Shown: positions 1 to 64,000 of the stretch, in pieces
Layout of the letters: the number at the start of each line of letters is the position of its first letter
Position numbering within the stretch: the first letter of the stretch is position 1
NCBI GenBank assembly: GCA_009760855.2
Contig: WPIO01000038.1
Location: 2,382,501-2,446,500 of the forward strand
Length of the DNA stretch: 64,000 bases
Source of the DNA: Cristatella mucedo
Taxonomy: Eukaryota; Bryozoa; Phylactolaemata; Cristatellidae
Direction of reading: 5' to 3'
Notes under the pieces: model-generated
The model's database searches: none
Seen by the model: only the letters and a program-made list of their open reading frames with translations
Told to the model about the DNA's origin: nothing
Program-made: the position numbers and the translations under genes

Positions 1-359
1 GGGCGCTCCCGAAGAAGGTGGCCTGATCGCTGGCAGTGCTACGGCCGTGCGTCGGTCGGCCGGTCTGGGGTTTCGCAGTGCCGAGCCTCGAGCCTCGCCC
101 ATTGGGGCCACCCACTCGAGCGGAAGGCGCTGGCAGTGGGCGAGCTCGCTTGCCCATTCGCGGGCGGCAGGAATGCGAAGCCGCCGTCAGTTGGTCCGTG
201 CATTATCGGAGATCCGATAAGGACCTTCGTCGAAGCTAGAGCGCTAATTGAAAATCCACAGCCGCCCGTGTGCACTGAGGCGAGCCGGCTTAGTTTGCAC
301 TAAAGCCGAGGAATAGGGGATGCGGATCTCCCGAGCTTTGTTCGACAAAGCTTGGCAAC

Positions 360-2385
360 TAGCGAGTCAGAGTAGCCGAGACGCTGACCGATTACATTGA
401 CGACTAGCTAAAATCTATCCATACAATCATCTCCCTGACTAAGAAGACGACTGTCCGTATGGGCCTACAGTCGAGATGCCTGCTGTTGCTACTCCCACCA
501 TAACTCAAACTTTCCTTGGCCTTTAATTATGTCCCTCCACGAGGACACAATTGCAAGGTAGCTCGTTAAGAAGTTGACAACTAACCAAGAGAATTTAACT
601 TACCCCTTTGCAGCTCATTAACAAGAAGCTCGAACGGGCAGTAATTTGCCAGCTTATATTTAAACGTTTAATAAGCATAGAATCAACACGAAACTGCCAG
701 CAGGATTCAAGGCTAGTCACTCCACAGAGATAGCAACACTGCAAGGGAGTATGTATGGCCGTTCACGGGGTTGCTTACACTAGACCAAGAGAACTTAAGC
801 AACCACCGCCCAGTCTCCCTTCTACCATTCCTATAAAAGAGACTGGAACGGGTCGTGGCGGACCAGCTGAACTCGTATATCGAAACCTCACACCTTGATA
901 GTAAGTTCCAGTCTGGCTTTAGAGCTAATCACTCCACAGAGTCAGCATTGCTTAGGGTATACAACGACCTACTTAGGAATGCAGACACGGGTAGAGTGTC
1001 TCTGCTTGTTTTGCTTGATCTTTCGGCAGCTTTGGATACCATCGATCACAAAGTTCTTCTAGAGTGCCTCTCATCTCGTCTGGGCATCACTGGCACTGCT
1101 CTGCAGTGGTTCAGGTCCTATCTCAGTGGGAGACTCCAGAGTATTGACGTGAATGGACAAAGATCATCTGAAGTGCCTCTGAAATATGGCGTACCTCAGG
1201 GCTCCGTCCTAGGTCCGGTTCTTTTCACCGTTTATACTCTCCCTCTTGCTGATGTGATTGCCAAGCACAATCTAGGCTTTCACCTCTATGCGGATGACAC
1301 TCAGTTGTACCTTTGCTTTGATTCATCCCAGCCTTCGAGCACCTCAAATTCTCTCAACTCACTTGCTGCATGCATTGATGACATCCGCACATGGATGGCA
1401 GCAAATTTTCTAAAGCCAAATGACGATAAAACTTAAATACTAGTTATGGGCAAACCCAGTGTGATTCACAAATTGGAAAGGCCGAGGCTCAAAATTGGCT
1501 CTGCCAGCATATCTCCAGTTGAATCAGCTCGAAATCTAGGTGTCATATTCCAAAGCGACCTCTCGTTAGACGACCATATCAGCTCCACAGTCAAATCTGC
1601 CTATTTTCAGCTTCATAACATTGCTAAAACTCGGGCTTGTTTAGATAAGGATACCACGTCCAAGTTGGTCCATGCATTCATGACATCTCGTCTCGACTTC
1701 TGCAACTCACTGCTTACTGGCCTACCAGCATGTGCGATCAGGCGATTGCAGCTGGTGCAAAACTCTGCAGCTAGGCTTGTCTGTCGTGAGCATCGCAGTT
1801 GCCACATTACTCAACTTCTCGCCGACCTGCACTGGCTACCAGTCAAGCAACGGATTGACTTCAAGGTTTTTTCGCTCACTTTTAGGTCACTTCATTCTTT
1901 GGCTCCAGCCTATCTCTAAGATATACTACCCCATCAGGCCAAGCATCGTACCTCCAGCTTTTTGGAACCCAACAGTCTACAAATACCCCGTACAAACCTC
2001 AAATCCTTTGGAGACCGGGCATTTAGTTCGTATGCTCCCAAAGCCTGGAACTCCCTCCCGACCTGCGTCAGAACATCCCCTGACCTGACCACATTTAAAA
2101 AGAATTTAAAAACACCTATTTAGGACAGTATTTAGTGGGTCCTGTGATTCGTCCTTGATGTGCTTATGCGTGCTGACACTGTGTATGCTACCACTAACCA
2201 CATTTGCATGCTGACCCTGTGCATGTCACCCCTAACCATGTTATTCATTGTGCTTGTTTATCAAGCATGATTTTACTCACCATTCAATTGTGTTTCCCTT
2301 TGCAGCAAATGTAAATCGCCTAGAAAGAGATTAAGTTCTCTGAGGGCGCTTTATCAAGTGCATTATTATTATTATTATCATCATT
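360..2385 (+). mobile_element. L2/CR1-like LINE, family A, truncated copy with reverse transcriptase
   Basis: The reverse transcriptase frame runs 855-1436 and, after a TAA at 1434-1436, in another frame 1446-1919. Motifs in order: FQSGFRANHSTESALL, LLVLLDLSAALDTIDHKVLL (first catalytic Asp kept, Phe to Leu before it), YGVPQGSVLGP, then LYADDTQLYL with both Asp of the active site. NSAARLVC and WLPVKQRIDFKV follow, then a frameshift near 1920. The 3' UTR ends with the family tail (GAAAGAGATTAAGTTCTCTG near 2320-2341) and ATT repeats at 2361-2385. An older degenerate reverse transcriptase piece lies at about 600-780. The left boundary is unclear. Confidence 0.85.
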
Positions 2386-2461
2386 ACTTAGGTAGTCTCC
2401 CTGCATGCTCTATTGAAACTTTCATGCTTACATATATATATATATATGCACACACACACAA

Positions 2462-2501
<40 letters not shown>

Positions 2502-3403
2502 CAGTCATCCAGTCCTTCATCTTTGAGCGCTTCTGGTGTTACTCGGGCGTTACTGGCATAGTAATACAGTGGTTTATATCGTTTCTCTGCTTGCGATTTA
2601 AGTTAGATCCTAGATGCCGCGACCGTCGAGCTTGTGAAACACCTTTGAGATCAACTCCACAGTCAGGTCTGTCAATTTTCAACACAGTTACACTGCTATA
2701 TTTGAACATGCTCTGATGGCGATGGTACAACCAAATCACTTCTTACCTTGTAGCTCTTCCTCGCTGGTCTTTCTGACGGCGAAATAAAAAAATTCACAAT
2801 CTCTTCGAACCGCCCGATTTGTCTTGACTCAGGCGGTCGTTTTGAAGCTTGCCCCAAACCACTCACATCAAATTATTTGGAGACAGTGCCTAAAACCTTA
2901 AATCTACGAACCTAAGACTTGAAACTCTTTGTCGACTGACGCCATAACATTGCCGAGCTTCAAGCAAGACATTTGTTTAAACCGAAACAAAAACTTACCT
3001 ATGTATTCTGTTCCTTAGAGCACATGCATCTATGCCTATTTTCCTCCACACATCCCTTACTCAAGCTAATGCCATAAAAGAGTTCCAATACTCTATTTCA
3101 TCCGAGGATGCGAAGTGCCGAGATAGAAGATTTAGTTCTCTTAGGAACCGTGCTATGTACTGTGTATGTTCAAACTTAGCTTGCTGTACACCCGGTCACT
3201 AGCCTAGTTGGATTGTTGTACGAATTAATTGCACATTTCTACGTGAATTGCCACAGACTACTGGCATATCAATAATGCAAAGCAAACTCATCAGAGTCAC
3301 CCAAGACCTTTGTTGAGTTTGATTTTGGCTATACCCATCGCTAGCAGCCATTGGCTTTTATGTTCGAGGTGGCTGAACATATAGGTCAGGGATAGAGCTC
3401 GGC
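2386..3403. other. intergenic, no gene recognised
   Basis: Contains (TA)n at 2430-2450 and 2468-2499 separated by a CA-rich bridge, directly behind the LINE tail. After about 2560 the sequence is unique-looking, without open frames or repeats I can name. Confidence 0.4.
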
Positions 3404-4277
3404 ATGTGCAGATATCACACGTGTAGCTCCATGGCACCGACTCTACCACTGCCAGGCACTGCATGGTCGGTCAGTCGCAGATCAGTGGTACAAACATCGG
3501 GCGATAACAACTCGATGGACAGACGATGGATACGTTGTTTCAGTATTCTGCTTCTGAGGGCATGCAGCCCTCGAAATACCTTCTTGAACTGGGGACCATG
3601 CCTGGTCAGCAGCTGGTCAAATGCCAGTATAATTTGCACCGAAGACTTGGCGCACTCATTGAGCACTAAAAAGGTTGTGCAACACCAGCTTCAGAATAAG
3701 GCGATCACACGCAGCCTCACCTGCACGAGTCTGCACGTGCAGGCGATGCCACGCCCACTGCTGGAATGTACCTCTCACCACTGACCGTCTTTCAGGCAGC
3801 CCTAAAATTTCCGGCCAACCGGTGAATGGATTTGTTCGCGATCGCCCGCAGGACGTTGACGAGTTTCGCGTGCAGATACAGACTAAAAGCTGGTGGCCGT
3901 TGGATTGCGTCGACTCCCGCCACCTCAAGTTGGTTTGCAGAAGCTGTCAGAACCATTGTGCGCCGCCGGGGCCGGCTTTATCGGGCAAACACCTTGACAG
4001 GGCTGACACAAAAGCACGCGCTTCCCTTTTCAGGATAAGTCAGTAGCGCTGGCACAGTCAGCGCCTTGCAAGGACTCTGCTGCTCTGCCCTTGGTGCACT
4101 AGACGCCGGCCCTGCTGCCGGCTCCAGCTGACCGCACGGCAGAGTGACCCAGGAGCAGAGCTGCAGGGTTGCGCAAAGCAAGCGCAAACACCACGAAGAG
4201 ACTTGCTGCTATGCATCCAAGCAGGCCGCCGCCGCCGAGCATGCTGGCTCGACGCCGCTGTCTCGATGCCGCTGTCG
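3404..4277. other. region beyond the RhoGEF stop: 3' UTR candidate and unassigned open frames
   Basis: On the minus strand, two overlapping frames at 3415-3666 and 3656-3928 (for example GPQFKKVFRGLHALRSRILK) look mildly protein-like, but are frameshifted relative to each other and match no family I recognise. They could be a decayed mobile element. The part nearest 4277 would be the RhoGEF 3' UTR. Confidence 0.25.
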
Positions 4278-63955
<59,678 letters not shown>

Positions 63956-64000
63956 CTGGCAGGAGGAATCGGCACGGCATGAGAAATCGCAAGAGGTCTA

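Overview
The window is eukaryotic nuclear DNA, almost certainly from an invertebrate metazoan. Coding sequence is scattered in short exons with GT-AG introns. The introns are full of CR1/L2-type LINE copies, tRNA-derived SINEs, a pogo/Tigger-like MITE, an R2/R4-type LINE remnant and long (GA)n, (CA)n and (TA)n tracts. A lophotrochozoan or flatworm is plausible, but the sequence alone does not fix the species. No bacterial operon, CRISPR array, rRNA gene or functional tRNA gene was seen.

The main content is one large minus-strand gene. Its visible coding part runs from the exon ending at 63955 (upstream exons lie outside the window) to a stop codon at 4278-4280. It encodes a Rho guanine-nucleotide exchange factor of the ARHGEF2 / ARHGEF18 / ARHGEF28 / AKAP13 (Lbc) family. 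The core is very clear: a pre-DH exon with the W-S-x-x-V-D and RQD motifs (39820-39963), a DH domain over three exons (39207-39565, 36361-36478, 36095-36273) and a PH domain over three exons (35873-35954, 32702-32787, 29413-29626). A coiled-coil exon follows (27308-27519), then Ser/Ala/Pro-rich exons, and C-terminal coiled-coil exons (10355-10481, 6357-6473, 4278-4736). Upstream lie low-complexity basic and Ser-rich exons. Exons were placed by joining intron phases. All joints in the core agree in phase, and one joint (43007 to 39963) does not, so at least one exon there is missing or mis-bounded. Four exons are tentative. The assembled coding length is about 4.1 kb (roughly 1,370 codons), in the range of the vertebrate relatives.

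Everything else is intronic repeat. Two L2-like LINE families are well represented. Family A ends in a conserved hairpin-like tail plus (ATT)n: 360-2385, the nested pair at 49440-53190, 44755-45745 and many 3' ends. Family B ends in a GGAGTTA...GAGATACA tail: 6600-9530, 20780-22910 and several 3' ends. A third set (family C) is older. At 49440-53190 one family A copy is inserted into another with a recognisable target-site duplication. Two SINE types occur: SINE1 (tRNA-like head, tail ending TTAATCAGCT) and SINE2 (tRNA-like head, tail resembling the family A LINE end). A fragment at about 30090-31010 carries the zinc-knuckle and restriction-like endonuclease end of an R2/R4-type LINE, directly beside a pogo-like MITE (29661-30092).

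Most long open frames in the window are frames read through (GA)n/(CA)n tracts or GC-rich repeats and were not annotated. No unmistakably new biological system was found. The points most worth following are the full gene model, the nested LINE, the R2-like remnant and the SINE2/LINE tail sharing.
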